Shown: positions 27,101-38,025 of the stretch, piece by piece
Numbering within the stretch: the first letter of the stretch is position 1
How the letters are laid out: the number at the start of each line of letters is the position of its first letter
Source: Ciona intestinalis
Lineage: Eukaryota > Chordata > Ascidiacea > Phlebobranchia > Cionidae
Direction of reading: 5' to 3'
Assembly: GCF_000224145.3 (NCBI RefSeq)
Contig: NC_020167.2
Location: forward strand, 5,032,991 to 5,096,990
Length of the DNA stretch: 64,000 bases
Notes under the pieces: model-generated
What the model was told of the DNA's origin: nothing
The model's database searches: none
The model's input: the letters and a program-made list of their open reading frames with translations, nothing else
Translations under genes and position numbers: made by a program

Positions 27101-30100
27101 TCTGACCAAGATTGTTTTGGATGCATTAAAAAATACGTCCTTGTATGTTTTGGTAAAATATTCTTCAGGAAAACTACTTCGGCCTTCATTGATTTAGTCG
27201 TTCTGGTGTTTCGTCTAACCACACCAGCGCCCACTCAACATGCAACGGTATCTCCTGGTTCGTTTTAAAGAGCCTAAACACACCCAAATGAACATTGATT
27301 TATTAGACAGAGTTTGTTTTTCTAATTCCAACGACACTTTACTTGTTCGGTTCTGTATAACCAAAGATACTCCAGCTCAAACACCGAGAAATTCATAAAA
27401 CTGATTTGAAAGTTGCGTGGCAAAAAATTGAGAAGTGTACTACCCACGTGATAAATTACGTCACAAAATTGCTGAAGCGTGGCCACTCTCATTCTGAAAG
27501 GCGAGAGGCAGTGTTTTCAGAAAAAACTAGAGAATGAAAAAAACACAGATTCTGCTTTTACAAATGAATCATCACATGACTAGTACCAGTGCTGCGATTC
27601 ATTGCCAGGTGTCGCCGAGCGCATTTTTCGACATCCAAATTGTCGCGAGAAAATTAATCATTCTGATGTCATAATACGTCATATCAGTGGCCGTATAGCT
27701 CTAAACGAATAACGGCGCGCGTCAAAGTAACGATCCTTTGTAGTTGACAAAATTGTGTGAAAATTAACTACAATACGACTGCTTTTAATATATGTGACTG
27801 ATTGCGCAAATTGTTATCTATATTATCGTACCTACATGCTGACGAAAAGATCGAAAATCTCCCGAGCCAGACTACAGGAACGCTAAATCGACAAAGGAAA
27901 TACGACAAAATTTACAAACCGGTATAAATTAATTAAAAATTTCATTGGGTGTTTTGACACAGGCAAGCAGCCTAGACGAGAAATTTGATAATTCGTGATT
28001 GTAGACAATTGGTTTGTGACGAAGCGCCAGAGTTACGGAAAGATTACCCACTGTTATGACCCAAATAAAAGCTTGAATCTATAGTGCCGAAATAGGTCTG
28101 GCCAGTGACCACCAAGCTTTATCTAAACACAAATTATATTCACGTACTTGTTGCGTCCACGTGCGTAGAAAAAATTCATCGTAAACGAGACAACCCTTTA
28201 CATAATTACAGACAGGAAAAAGCAAAATTCAACTTGTTTTCAAGCACCTGCAAGCTAAATAATGAACGTGTGAGTCCCTATTATGATGCAAATATTCGAC
28301 GTGTGAATTGCTATTATGTCGTAATGAATTACATGATCAAACAATCGTTATTGTGATGTGATGAATCCACGTGTGAATCCCCACTATTTCGTAACAAATA
28401 CACTGCTTATGGCTGAGAAAAACATGGTAAATATAAAGCAGCAATACTTCTGGAACAGATTTAAGTTGATTATTACATCCTAATGTCCTAAATCGCTTAG
28501 AATGCGATGCAACGATAAAACATTGTCTGTTTAGCAGTCAGGGGCGCAACTAGCGGGGTTGTTTCGTCGGCATGCCGACCCCCTTTAAGATTTGTGACTA
28601 ATTAGATTGAACGTCGGTTTACCCGAAGCGCGATTTTTTCTTACACGAACGAGGCAAAACACGTGAACGGGCGGTTTACGAGCAGCGCACACTTCGCGTA
28701 CGAAAGGGGTTTTTCGTCCTCGTTTCGCGCTCGAGACGCATATGCCACACTGAAAAATAACACACTGTCATTTGGTCAACAAACTTGTATTAATCGTCCA
28801 ACGAAAATTAAACCTAACCCAAACCGTAACACAACGATGAACCTTTGTTCAAAAGGTATTAACTGAATGAAAAAAAACACAAAATAAATAAAGTTGTCCT
28901 CATAACTCACTCGGGTTACATTTGCGTGCCTATCTACGTGGAGCATCTACAAGAAATTTCTCGACCACTTCTTTGTAGTATACCTTCACTTCTCTGTGCA
29001 AGGCCATCATTGCAATCCCAGTCAATCTCTGAGCACCACAACTATTTCGCAAATATCGTTTTAACTCTTTTTAAATCAGAAAAGCTTCTCTCCACTGACG
29101 CAGTCGTGCAAGGTATAGTCAGAAAAATCTTTAAAAATGTACGAACGTTTGGGTACATTTCTTGTTTGGCATGAGGGAGAGCTTAGTCAATAGACGCCGG
29201 CAATTCAAGAAAGTTAATATATTTCCATTTGATGGCCCAAATGAAAATCTCTTGTACAACTTTTTCTCGAATTTGTTTTGAAATTAGGTCAATAAATTCG
29301 TTTTGTATTTTCCAGACAAGATAAATTGCATTTTTGGGAGCCTGCTGCATATACGTGATAATCTTGGAGTCTCCGCGCGCTACCAATAAATTTAGAATGG
29401 CTTTAAAATTGCCTTCATTGCCTTTTGAATCCAGTGAAAAGCGGTCCACTATCACGGTAACCGCGAAAGGCAATGTTTTGCCTTCCAAGTAAGAGTGTAT
29501 AACTGAGGCAAACCCTTCTAAATATTTTTTTGGAATTTAAAAGTCGCTGGCTGGCAGAACTTAAGTTGTCGACAACTGTACCAGTACTTAAGGTTTTAAG
29601 AAAACTGTCCGATTTAACTTCAGCCGCCAGGTGATATTGTTTGCTTGCATGCTCACGTAGAACCCTTCTCCCAACTGAAATTGTGCTCCAGAAAGTGCTA
29701 CTTGTACATGCAGCCCGAGATCTGAACCAGCAACAGATTTTGGTGCAAATATCACACAGAACTTACAAAAACCCCCTTGCTTTACAGCGCTGTATACCAA
29801 CCAATTAAATTCCACGCTGGAAAGATGAAAATCTATCCTTTTTCTGAACTTTTCTCGAGTACCTGGGGAACTCGTACTGCCAACCAATTAAATTCCACGC
29901 TGGAAAGATGAAAATCTATCCTTTTTCTGAACTTTTCTCGAGTACCTGGGGAACTCGTACTGCAGCGGAGGTATCCACGGTTTCTGAAGCAGTTCTACTT
30001 TCAAACTATCTGGTATGGAAGCCTTGTTGCAATATAATTGCCAATGTCGAGTCTATTGTATGCTACCGGTAAGGCACTCGTAGCTTGGGTTGAGGAAATA

Positions 30101-32195
30101 TTTGAAGCTTCTGGCAGAGAAATTACTGGAGAACAATTCGTTACTTGGGTTGAAGAAATATTTGAAGCTTCTGGCTGAGAAATTACTGGAGAACAATTCG
30201 TTACTTGGGTTGAGGAAATATTTGAAGCTTCTGAGTGAGAAATTACTGGAGAACAATCTAAGTTGGATTTTTGAAAATAATCTGTCAGTTTCTTATTTTT
30301 TCAGGCGGAAGAGGCATGATGATAAGATATTAATAATATTATATTTAAACTGCGCGTTTAAGGCTGAAAACAAGGATAACCGGCCGTCTTCCTAAGCAAA
30401 ATACTGGAAACCATATCCCCATACCACGAGTTACGATAATGGATATCTTCAGAATAACGATTGTGATGCAACAGATGTATTTCCGGATAAACAAAAACAC
30501 AATTTTAAAGCTGCAGGAAACGTAGGCGTTCGCATTGACGTTTTCTGGAATGTTACGCGGTGCTTCGCGACCGGTCGCCGTTGTTCGAATGAAGCATATA
30601 ACGTGCTATTGTCGCGAGCGCTAATGACGTCACTTTTACTAGTCAGTTCGTTGCCGACCCCCTTTTATTTTTTCTAGTTGCGCCGCTGTATACATACCAT
30701 GGGGCTAAGGTGCAATGTCGTCCCAATTTTAGACAGGGGTTACATCATATGTTTCAGCACATTATTCGCACCTAAAACAGCTTTTACCCTGATTTAGGTG
30801 TCCATACAAACAAAAGTCAAAGTATATTGCATTCGCCATGTTAATCAATAACGTTTTATACGTTTGACAACTGTAAGTGTAGTAATCCTATTTTAACAAC
30901 GTCGCTGTGTGATTTTAATAAAAATAAATAAAAACACGAAGACACCCTAACCTCCAGAGTCAGTTCTTGAGACTGTCTGTTTTGTTTCTTCACTTAAAAT
31001 CACAGCACTCTGCCGAATGTCTTGATATTCCCTCCAATAGTCTTCATATTGTTGTATGGGTAACGGAGGAATAGCTTCATCAGTGGGGGTGAGTGCAACT
31101 GGAGATCAGAAAAAAAGCTTACATGAAAATCTAACAGAAAACTGTCAAGCATGAATTTTATATCAGAATTTCATGTTTATTGGTAAAAAGTTAAAAAAAC
31201 ATTTATTTTTGACTGGATTTACAAAGGTAAATGTTGTTAACAATAAAAAAATGTTTCTGCTTAATGAGGACCTAACATACTTCTTTGTTTAAGACTTGAA
31301 GTAAAGTATATATATATATAGTAAAAAATAGTAAAAACCAATACATATATAATCCATATTTTTTTGTTAACCTAGCTATCTAGAAAAGATTAAAGTTATT
31401 ACCTTGTTAATGGAAGTGGTCAGTGAGGTTTATGTTGTACAGACAAATACAAAATTTATTGCTGTTTCAAACTGTGCACAGCATGAAGTTTGTAAAGTTC
31501 AAAATAACGAGATTTATGTTGTATAAGTTTTTGACTGCTTATTCGAATGCAAAAGTTTCAAGACCTTGAACCATTTAACCAGAAGGTATGGGCATAACGG
31601 TATTATAAATCAGATTCAAATACTTAGATTAAGATAAAATTACCTTGGTGATAACCAGTGGAGTTGTCCCCATTAAACCCACTACTTTCCGTGCTGTCTA
31701 AACTATCCATCGAATCGCACGACTTTTGCCTAAGAATATACAAGAGGTGAGGTGGTGGGTTAAGCATATGCTGTATTAAAACTTAATAATTAATAATTAT
31801 GTAAGAGACATTTATTTAAAGACAATGATACAACACAAAATACACATTGCATTTTGCATATAAATGATTTATAAAAGTTAAAAGTAATTTTAACAGCAGA
31901 TAACGTAATTTTAACAGCAGATAACCATGTAAAAATGCATGCTACTCATTACTTATAAAGAATAGTGTTACCAAATCAAAAAAATTACACAAAACACATT
32001 ACAATACCTTGAGTAGATGCCACTGTCCAGACTATCCTCGGATTTGCTTGCTGACTTGTTGAGTGGGATTTCTGTGGGTACCTGTTTCGCTCTTGAAGAT
32101 TGCTCTCCTCCTGGTTCAAGACGATTAATGCGTAGAACTATAGGAAGATCCTTTTGTTTCAGGCTTCCTTCCCCTAGCTTGTACTTATCGCTCAT
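12188..32195 (-). CDS. RhoGAP of the ARHGAP18/28/40 (conundrum) family
   Basis: GTPase-activating protein for Rho-type GTPases; family members tune the actin cytoskeleton. Coding exons, 5' to 3': 32195-32008, 31729-31644, 31098-30952, 24768-24545, 24257-24138, 22599-22383, 21067-20222, 19749-19655, 19190-19099, 17915-17797, 16430-16243, 15754-15583, 15349-15150, 14679-14554, 14222-14160, 13971-13897, 12859-12705, 12338-12188; 3264 nt, 1087 aa, phases agree throughout. Family marks: ADWLRLAGLSDL (about 150), LALIELTALFDLRGIELKRR (about 685-704), and a RhoGAP domain at about 712-925 with arginine finger R761 in DEGILRKSG, LLKLFLRELPDPLL, and NKMGLNNVAMITAPNLFM. The C-terminus has GVIRVQAP and EVGGNIHQRCLDPDT. 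The 281-residue Ser/Pro-rich exon (20222-21067) makes it longer than I recall for vertebrate members (about 650-730 aa). Reading through exon 12859-12705 would stop early; the donor at 12704 joins it to the conserved last exon. The donor of exon 7 (20222) is the least certain. Confidence 0.92.
12403..12690 (+). repeat. tRNA-headed SINE
   Basis: It starts with a tRNA-like head (CGCCGTGGCTTAGCGCATGC, A-box-like) and a B-box-like GGGTTCAGGGC. The body follows: CTAATGGGTTGTCTAAATTA, then an A-rich patch, then ATACATGGTAGCTCGTAAGC. The order matches the copy at 60281. It fills most of the last intron of the RhoGAP gene, ending about ten bases from the donor of the penultimate exon. Confidence 0.75.
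12894..13086. mobile_element. TA-flanked MITE (main family)
   Basis: The ends TAGTAGGGTGGGGGAGGTCG and CATCTTCCCCCACCCTACTA are nearly consensus, with the core in the forward orientation. It lies 34 bp from a RhoGAP exon, in the adjoining intron. Confidence 0.92.
16083..16166. repeat. Short tandem repeat around GTGTTGCACACCAAGAA
   Basis: Three copies of GTGTTGCACA(C/T)CAAGAA occur with slightly different spacers, including CCTTCA. It lies in the RhoGAP-domain intron between exons 16430-16243 and 15754-15583. Confidence 0.75.
16460..16552. mobile_element. Internally deleted MITE (main family)
   Basis: It keeps the left end (GGGGTGGGGGAAGATGGGAC), a short piece of core (CATTTGGTGGTAAACA) and the right end (CTTTCCCCACCCTACCA), but is only about 95 bp long, half the family length. 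It lies 30 bp upstream of RhoGAP exon 16430-16243, next to that exon's splice acceptor. Confidence 0.8.
18850..19060 (-). repeat. SINE fragment (reversed, worn)
   Basis: TATAATTTGGACAACCTATT, GACCGCTGGATTGGAGCAAT and GTGTCTTGCCCAAGGA match the reversed middle of the SINE family. It ends next to a RhoGAP exon. Confidence 0.55.
21759..21949. mobile_element. TA-flanked MITE (main family)
   Basis: The ends TAGTAGGGCGGGGAAGATGG and GTCTTCCCCCACCCCAGTA enclose a reverse-oriented core. It lies in a RhoGAP intron. Confidence 0.87.
22637..22785. mobile_element. 149-bp MITE with 8-bp target duplication (hAT-type)
   Basis: The ends CAATGGCGGACACT and AGTGTCCGCCAATG are inverted repeats, with an inner inverted pair GGGGGTGCCG / CGGCACCCC. 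The direct repeat GTGATAGG flanks both sides (22629-22636 and 22786-22793). An 8-bp duplication is the mark of hAT-type transposition. It sits 30 bp upstream of RhoGAP exon 22599-22383. I see no other copy in the window. Confidence 0.8.
23389..23556. mobile_element. MITE (main family), worn right end
   Basis: The left end TAGTAGGGTGGGGAAAGATA is clear. The core is shortened, and the right end reads GTCCCATCTACTACCACTTT, a decayed form. Confidence 0.78.
23817..24008. mobile_element. TA-flanked MITE (main family)
   Basis: The ends TAGTAGGGTGGGGGAAGATG and CATCTTTTTCCCAACCTACTA enclose a reverse-oriented core. It lies in a RhoGAP intron. Confidence 0.88.
25545..25669. other. Assembly gap (N)
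   Basis: 125 N bases directly after the first copy of the hAT left end. Confidence 0.99.
25670..28538. other. Unassigned DNA inside the hAT insertion
   Basis: About 2.9 kb between the gap and the second left end. It has no long reading frame, no transposase motif I recognise and no main-family MITE. The outer target duplication implies it arrived with, or after, the insertion, unless the assembly is wrong here. Confidence 0.4.
29797..29962. repeat. 83-bp tandem duplication in the hAT element
   Basis: Two adjacent, practically identical copies (29797-29879 and 29880-29962), each starting CCAACCAATTAAATTCCACG. Confidence 0.9.
30084..30257. repeat. 60-bp tandem repeat, three copies
   Basis: Units begin at 30084, 30144 and 30204 with CTTGGGTTGAGGAAATATTT (one G to A change in the second). 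All three stay open in one plus-strand frame, as expected for a 60-bp period, but no known domain is encoded. Confidence 0.9.
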
Positions 32196-34276
32196 TCTTC
32201 AACGTAAAGCACGGCTTGTTACTATCCATCAGGGGTGGAGAATTAAGTTGTATCTCAGTATCTTCTGTACACAACACAACCTTACAAATAGCAATAACAC
32301 AACAAGTCTGTAGAAGAAGAACAGGTTAGTCAAAAATTCAGGTTATTTAAGTGCTCAGTACTGTGATATAAAAAATACATAATATACTTAAACTGTTTTA
32401 TGCAAAAATTTTAAAAGCAGTTGGAAAAAGTTAGACTACCGTAAAATAATGTTTATTCGTTTCTATAAATGATATGTAAGTAATAGGTATCGTACTCTAA
32501 GTCTGATATAAAAAGTTTTGACTCTTATGCATAAAATGAAAAACGTTGGTAAAATTTAAAGTATTGTAAAATAATGTTTAATTGTTCATTATATACTTTA
32601 TAACATTACCACAATGATTGTACCATTGTTTAACATAAACTATGACCTATCAATTTAAATAAAACATTATTAATTATTACAACACACTATAACATACTGA
32701 TATTCCCATAAATCGTAAAACTGAAACTGAACTACAGAGTTATAGTTACAGAGACATCTGTAAGTGTTAATTATTAACTGGTAAAATGTAAACCCGTTAT
32801 CTCCAAATCTTAACCACTATTTGCTCTCAGATTCTTGCCTGTCATAAACACTGTACACAGCGAAGATAAATTTTATTTTACAACAGAAATACATTCTACT
32901 ATCTACTGTACAACCACATTTACAACGCCAGTACATAAGTTTACAACCAGCTACAGGGTAAAAAACATCACATATTTATTACCAAAGAAATATGTACCTA
33001 TTAAAACCACCCATAAGAACATGAATCCTATATATTTTCTTTCCAATCAAAACCGCGATAAAATGTATTAAACAACCACAGGTTATATTTCTCTGAAATC
33101 TGAACATGTTTCGAGTGAAGTACCGCAAATAAATCTCAAGCGTCTCGACTGGTTCGGATATCGTTTTTGGGTTATTTATTCAAGTGCTGTTTTCAGTTGT
33201 AAGCGTCTTAAAAGTAACAAATATCCAGGCATTCATAAAATTTAACTTAGCGGAATACTAATGTAACTAACTAGAATTATTTAGGCTTGAAAACCTTATT
33301 CACCAGCAATTAGTCAACAAATGAGACTGTTTCACGCACGCATGCACTGTATGACATTATGTGGCTACCGCACCATAGGCTTCACTAGTATCCGGCCATA
33401 GACAGGAAATCAGGCAAATTGCAAGGATGCACGACGCACGCCTTCATATTACATTTTAATCTCTTTAATTGCCCAGCAACCCACACAAATGGCACGAAAT
33501 TAAAGTTCAACTTAACCACTGGCTAATCTTTTTAACTCTAAGCACTATTAAACATCTGAACAGTTGAACATTATTAAACCAAATTAGAAAGGCTTAGCGC
33601 CTACTAATCCTTAGAAAAGCTGGTAAATCAACTGCAAGCCATACTAAGTTGAGACGAACCTGTAGATTAAGTTTAGAAACACAATGTTTACTCTTTATTG
33701 GCACAGTATCATTTCAAAACAAGCAAAATACACTTTAAATTTGAAAATCAATACAAAGCTGTTGGGTAGAACTAAACAAACTGCGCTTGGAGGGAGTAAT
33801 AGGAAACAGTTAATAGAATTCGCAAACCACACAACTTTGAATATCCTACAGCAGCCAAAACTACTGTTGCTAAACTTGCTACCTTCTAATGATATGGGCA
33901 AACTGTTTAACATTTAGTTGTTACTGTCTGTTTTCTTAAATAGTTTTTTTAGTTCTTTTCTTATGTAAGAACCAAAAACAAAAAAAAACAAAAAAAAATC
34001 TTTTTTTTTTAACTTATGTGCTTTTTACTCTAGTCATTTACCATAGTAGCCTGAAAATGTTAGGATAAAACTTTTAAATATTATGACAGCATGTATAATA
34101 TTTTTATATTTAAAACTAAAAAGAAACCTTTGGCCTTCAACAGTATCTATACTAGTTAATAACGATTATATACAAAACTGCACTTTTTCCTCTGCGATAA
34201 TAAACTTACTAAAATTAAATTGCTACACCATAATCTAACAAGTCTGAATACAAAACGCTCTGAAATATCAATTACA
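32196..34276. other. Intergenic: RhoGAP 5' flank
   Basis: AT-rich DNA upstream of the RhoGAP start codon (32195). It should hold the RhoGAP promoter and 5' UTR. I recognise no coding exon, MITE or SINE here. Confidence 0.4.
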
Positions 34277-34794
34277 ACACAATGTCTTATTTACGTACGT
34301 ATTTTAACACTGTATTTTGTAATAACAGCAGAACAGACAATTTTATCTAATTTCAGTATATTAACACGATACAGCATATGAACTCCAATTCTAATGTAAC
34401 TAAATGGCTCTTAAATTTAGACAGCTTCGTATGTTATGTTTTATATAACAAAACAATTAAAGAATTTATTTGTTGCTTTTTCTTTATTTTTTCAAACAGT
34501 ACCTTTATTTAAAAAGAATAAAGTTTAAAATATTTTCCGCTCAAATGCCAACCTGTTTTGATAAATACTTGGAACAAATAGTTTAATACATACTGATTAT
34601 GCATTAAACGCGATTTAGCACAGCCAAACAAACTGTTGCATTCAGTATAAGCTTTCATATTAACTAGTATAGGATAACCTATTGAATTATATTTTGGTAT
34701 TTCTAAGCGTTTTGTTGTGTTGCACAAAACAAATTTAGAATTAAACATGACTGAATAAAGTAAACATGGCTGAAAAACTTATTTACCCTTGCAT

Positions 34795-35065
34795 TGGAAG
34801 CAACAACAGTCTTATAACACGGCCCATGGGTGTTCTGTTTTATATACCTTTACAAGCTAGGTAACTTTGTAGTTGTTATTTTTAAACGGATGACTGACAA
34901 TTTAGACAACCCATAAGGAACACAAGAACAAAGTTAAAGCAGCCATCGATGAGTGTCTTGTTCAAGGACACATATGCCCACAATGGTGGCAGCTTTGAGC
35001 TTTGAAGCTGTATCATCTGTGCTAGAGGCGGGCGCCCTAACTATTATACCATGACACCTGACTAA
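34795..35065 (-). repeat. SINE, reversed (left copy)
   Basis: On the minus strand it reads from a tRNA-like head (ATGGTATAATAGTTAGGGCG) through CACCATTGTGGGCATATGTG and TTATGGGTTGTCTAAATTGT to the TAACACGG-type tail. It is repeated in the right copy at 38535-38820. Confidence 0.7.
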
Positions 35066-36957
35066 TTTATGAAAAAAAACAACACAATGACAATACAATT
35101 GTATATCTAATAACATTTACCAAGTGTCAAGTTGACAACATCTTTAAATTCAATAACTACCTAAATGAATCATAACAATCAAGTAATTTAATTAAATGAG
35201 TGTACTCAAAAAAGGTATATATAAACCCTATCAATGCTTTAATGATAAACTTTGGCCAAAGTTAAAACACAAACCCCACTTGTTTCCTTGTTTCTAAAAA
35301 TAAATTTCAGGTGTATTCAAATTCAATGGGTAAACTTGTAAGCACTAAGCAGCGTTTTAAATGCAAATTCTCCGATATCATAAATAGTAGCATAAAACAA
35401 CGCTACATAAACTCAGGGGAGATGAGTTTTATCTAGTCTTGGGTACAACAAAACGTATACTTATACCTTCTACCCAAAGTCCGTATATAAATACATGTTT
35501 ATATACGGACTCTGCTTCTACCTATTCATAAACGTCAAGTCTCCAAATAATAACAACATAGGTTAAAATACAACGCCTATTAAATTTTCGCTGTAACGAA
35601 ATATGATGTTTTGCTTTATAGGACCTCTATGAATTCCGGTTTTCGGTTGACTTTTTTTACAGTCATCGGGATTTTTAGAGGGCCACCAATATAAATATAC
35701 AAGATCTTTAGCTTTACTTGGTCGCAGGATTTTGATATACCCAGTAATGATAAACTCTATATTAAACTTTATAATGTAGATTAAAGATACTGTTAAAACA
35801 AGTTAAAACTTACAAGTGGACAAACTTATCTTTGTTGTCGGATCTTTTGAATCCTATACCCACGATTGACACTTTATAAGCCACTTTCATACAGTTACTA
35901 CATATTGCTTATTTCTTTTACTTTGTATTTATTTTTAACATCAATATAAATAACAGTTAGGCATGAGATGGGATAAAACATGCTTCAGTGGTTCGCACCA
36001 GATTGAAAAGAGGTAGTTGTGGCATCAGTACCATACATAAAGTTTAATAGAGCTGGGAAAAGGTGAACTTTAAGAAAGGTTTATGAAAAAACAACAACCA
36101 AAGGCTATAAAACGCTGTTGTCGATTAAAACATTTGTGGATGAACAATCTTGAAACGTTGCTGGTGTACCAACGTCACAACGGGAGTGTCTACCGGACGT
36201 CTCAAAATTTTGATTGGTTCGGTTCATAGGCGTCATGGGCATACTACATGCGGTGCTGGGTCGCGTAGATGGTCGTGACGGTGTTCTTGTCACGGGAGCG
36301 CTCGACGTCTGGTACCGCAATGGCTGCAAACCAGGAGTGCTCATTCGGCGTGGAGTCGTGGCCACCATAGTTTGGTGCGGAGTTGCCGGTGGCGGTTGGC
36401 GTTGGTAAATTTGTTGAAATTTGCGGCTGCTGTTGTGATGTCGGGACCTGCACGTATAGCGCCTGTGTGACGTCAGATCTCTGCGACATTGTTGCGTAGT
36501 AAGCTGGGTGCTGGGCTCGCACCAACGTGACCCCTTCATCTCGTTGACTCAATGCTTCTGTTGGTACAATGCTGGTTGATGTATGGCGTGGCGTTATGTG
36601 GTTTAATGGCATCAACTCATGAGCATCATGTTCGCTCCGGACAGATTCACCTGGGTTGAAAAGCGGTGTTAAAAAAAACCAGAGAGTTTAATAAGCATAA
36701 ATGGTGCTGAGACAAACCTTCTGCGCTTCTTCCTGATTCTGTCAACTTTCGAGCTCTAGGCTTGCGGTCTGGTGTCACAAACACATAAGTGTACAGCACA
36801 GCACCAACAGAGCAACCAATTATCGGCCCGGCAATGTAAACCTAAAAAATCATGTCATTTATACCTTGTTCTAAATATTTTCATGCTTACAATAACGCAA
36901 CAATATATATTTAATCGTACATTAAAAAAATTCATAAAAAGAAGTTTAATATAAAGA

Positions 36958-37100
36958 AATGTAACTTGGGTTTCCTCTTGTGGCAGTTGTTATAACACAG
37001 GTATTCTGTTTAATACATCTCGTGTCTGCTTACCAGTTATCACGTATATTGGATAACAAGAGTAAGCATTTCAACACGTCTTTATCGGCAAACCTCTACT
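36958..37100 (-). repeat. SINE fragment (reversed), left copy
   Basis: GAAATGTAACTTGGGTTTCC, GTTATAACACAGGTATTCTG and CCAGTTATCACGTATATTGG match the reversed SINE tail. The right copy (40682-40780) lacks about 35 bp of it. Confidence 0.6.
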
Positions 37101-37312
37101 TACCCATAGATTAGTGTAGTACTTGGAAAGTAGGGCAGGTGGAAGCGATCTTACTGGATTCATGCTTGACCCGGTTAAACGACCCTGTCAAGATAAGACA
37201 TGATAATCAACTATAGACAACCAGAACAGAGTTCCTAAGAACAGTACGTCATGAAAAAGGTCTACCGAAAAACTTTTACTAATTGGCAATTATGAAAAAA
37301 TGGGCACATAAT

Positions 37313-37471
37313 ACTGTAGGGCATGATGTGATACTTTTAGCACATGTTGTTCCACATTTTCTAATCATGTGTAAAACAATCACCAATGTTATTTTTGAAT
37401 TCGAAATGTTTTTAATTTACTACCAAACCAGACGAGAAAATAAAATAAACATGTAGGCCTATTTTTTTCCT
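37313..37471. mobile_element. Degenerate MITE, left copy
   Basis: A worn core (TACTACCAAACCAGACGAGA, CACATGTTGTTCC) with weak ends (CTGTAGGGCATGATGTGATA and CCTATTTTTTTCCTA). Its duplicate lies at about 41013-41170. Confidence 0.55.
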
Positions 37472-37900
37472 AACGTGTTTGACCCTGAACAGATTCACAA
37501 GACCCACGTGTATCGTATACCCTTAACGACCACTGAAATGGATTCATAAAAAAAATGTTGCTATAGTGCTTCATGTTTTATTGGAAATGTATCTTATGAA
37601 AACTATAGGTCAGCCAGTTCGCCTAAATTGTGTATTCCCTTTAGAATGAAATGATATATTATTACTCGGTCTCCATTAGTTTTTCTCCAATCTTTGATTA
37701 AACTTTTTTTTAACTTACCGCCCACAAAGTGTTCGCGAGGTAAGCCATTCCCACAGGGATAGCGGACGATCCGAGTCGTGATTGGCTGGTCGCGTATGTT
37801 GCTAAACACGTGACGATGAGAACGACTGACTGTAAAAACTCGATTCCAACAACCTGGAGAGGCTCCAGCCCTTCGTGAAGTCGAGATACGGCGTACATAT

Positions 37901-38025
37901 NNNNNNNNNNNNNNNNNNNNNNNNNNNNNNNNNNNNNNNNNNNNNNNNNNNNNNNNNNNNNNNNNNNNNNNNNNNNNNNNNNNNNNNNNNNNNNNNNNNN
38001 NNNNNNNNNNNNNNNNNNNNNNNNN
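37901..38025. other. Assembly gap (N)
   Basis: 125 N bases at the junction of the two copies of the tandem duplication. Confidence 0.99.

Larger units (their letters stand above)
24939..30688 (-). mobile_element. hAT-superfamily insertion (composite, decayed)
   Basis: The outer ends are inverted: CAGGGGCGCAACTAG at 24939 and CTAGTTGCGCCGCTG ending at 30688. They are flanked by the 8-bp direct repeat TATACATA (24931-24938 and 30689-30696). Both features mark hAT transposition. The first ~605 bp recur at 28539, exactly 3600 bp on, nearly identical. Transposase pieces read on the minus strand. The insertion lies in intron 4 of the RhoGAP gene between exons 31098-30952 and 24768-24545 and accounts for that intron's great length. 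A 125-bp run of N sits inside it. Confidence 0.85.
28539..30688 (-). pseudogene. Internally deleted hAT transposase (zf-TTF / DUF4371 / hATC type)
   Basis: Reading the minus strand, three parts appear in the expected order. First, a TTF-type zinc-finger-like segment near 29887-29690 (FNWLVYSAVKQGGFCKFCVI). Second, a DUF4371-like segment near 29450-29230 (GNFKAILNLL, then PKNAIYLVWKIQNEF and IREKVVQEI). Third, a C-terminal dimerisation segment near 29105-28930 (SVERSFSDLKRVKTYLR, RLT, IAMMALHREV). The catalytic middle of a normal hAT transposase is missing and the frame is interrupted, so this copy should not make active enzyme. Relatives are the ZMYM1-like hAT proteins of animals. The same C-terminal segment is also present in the left copy at 25330-25510. 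Confidence 0.75.
34277..37896. repeat. Left copy of a ~3.6 kb tandem duplication
   Basis: Aligned by eye with 38026-41594, order and sequence are the same with only scattered substitutions and small indels. Its right edge runs into 125 N. It holds a second set of aquaporin exons 4-7 and one reversed SINE. The low divergence and the gaps suggest two haplotypes placed in series by the assembler; a recent true duplication is the alternative. Confidence 0.9.
36105..37896 (-). pseudogene. Second set of aquaporin exons 4-7 (incomplete)
   Basis: Exons match the right copy: 37104-37184 (with the NPV box), 36718-36841 and 36105-36650. Exon 4 runs from 37719 and is cut off near 37896, at the N gap. 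The last exon is 546 nt instead of 548, so its frame shifts in the Gln-rich tail near 36420 and ends differently. In the exon-4 stub five amino acids differ from the right copy within about 30 residues (for example QVVGIEF against QGFGIEV). All are close to the contig end, where base quality may be poor. If real, it could act as an alternative 3' half for the gene, but an allelic copy misplaced by assembly is more likely. Confidence 0.7.

Noticed and set aside
30090-30395. Open frame of repeated LRKYLKLLAEKLLENNS-like units
   Set aside because: A 60-bp tandem repeat keeps any frame open. It lies at the 5' side of a decayed hAT element and matches no domain I know.
36244-36615. Alternative-frame product in the left copy of the aquaporin tail
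   Set aside because: It results from a 2-nt length difference relative to the right copy and has no independent support, so it is not a separate gene.
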